Below are positions 62,791-62,957 of a stretch of 62,957 nt of DNA, piece by piece. The notes under the pieces were generated by a model, which was given only the letters and a program-made list of their open reading frames with translations, did no database searches and was not told the origin of the DNA. The DNA is from Mesostigma viride (Eukaryota; Streptophyta; Mesostigmatophyceae; Mesostigmatales; Mesostigmataceae): NCBI GenBank assembly GCA_009746045.1, contig RPFO01000894.1, positions 1-62,957 on the forward strand, given 5' to 3'. Position 1 is the first letter of the stretch, and every line of letters starts with the position of its first letter. Made by a program: the position numbers and the translations under genes.

Positions 62791-62957
62791 GCGGGAACCC
62801 AAGTTCCTAGTAAGTCACAATGACGCGCTTCGAACATTGTCCGCAAAACAAAGCAGCCGCTCCGGCTGCCACTTAAACGAAACATGATGGACTCATGTAC
62901 GCGCCGATCCGGTCTCTCCCCGAAACTTGATGCGAGACGTTGAACATGTGGGGACAC

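Overview
This window is eukaryotic DNA made almost entirely of transposable elements nested inside one another. The evidence is the set of element types: LTR retrotransposons with Met-tRNA-like primer sites (TGGTATCGGAGG), a chromodomain Gypsy pol, LINE tails with a restriction-like endonuclease, TTAA-flanked DNA elements, microsatellites and satellites. The mixed GC content and family types suggest a green alga or relative, but I cannot name the organism. I recognise no intact ordinary host gene and no RNA gene.

Layout. 1-10918: a Copia-type element (Copia-F, minus strand) is split by an 8.35-kb foldback DNA element (251-8598). The foldback has 3742-bp inverted arms that look identical, an 864-bp centre and a 9-bp target duplication. 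10919-15660: low-complexity DNA with two (GGGA)n blocks bracketing 1.5 kb, a (GTGC)n block and a 188-bp satellite. 15799 to about 47998: remains of one chromodomain Gypsy element (G, plus strand). Into it went, from left to right: LINE-B, with LINE-A inside its target duplication; a TTAA-flanked 1344-bp element (MITE-1); an LTR element (H, 22047-28484, duplication GAGTT) enclosing a rearranged Copia (Copia-D); a 16.3-kb LTR element (C0, minus strand, 29245-45524, duplication CCGGG), itself interrupted by a second complete relative (C1, plus strand, 35801-44281, duplication GCGCG); and MITE-2. 47999-53840: a divergent solo LTR, a 50-bp minisatellite and the start of another Copia (Copia-I). 53841-62138: a decayed relative of C1 (C2, minus strand), interrupted by a gag-only LTR element (E, duplication CACAG), whose own 5' LTR carries a LINE tail (duplication CTAATATATTT). 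The right end holds unassigned tandem repeats.

Most interesting system: C0, C1 and C2 form a coherent LTR retrotransposon group with a Copia-type RT and RNase H but an architecture I do not recognise. LTRs start AGTT and end AACT instead of TG...CA. An extra ORF lies between the 5' LTR and gag in C0 and C1. Gag and pol share one reading frame separated by a single UGA in a readthrough-type context (UGA CUA G in C1, UGA CUG in C0). The domain order is integrase, protease, RT, RNase H, with the protease after the integrase. The RT box is HGDD instead of YxDD and the protease triad is Asp-Thr-Asn. C1 has open ORFs and LTRs with one difference found by eye, so it may be a recent insertion.

Most boundaries were set by matching target duplications, primer sites, polypurine tracts and repeated ends read from the sequence. 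Family names rest on motif recognition without a database search.
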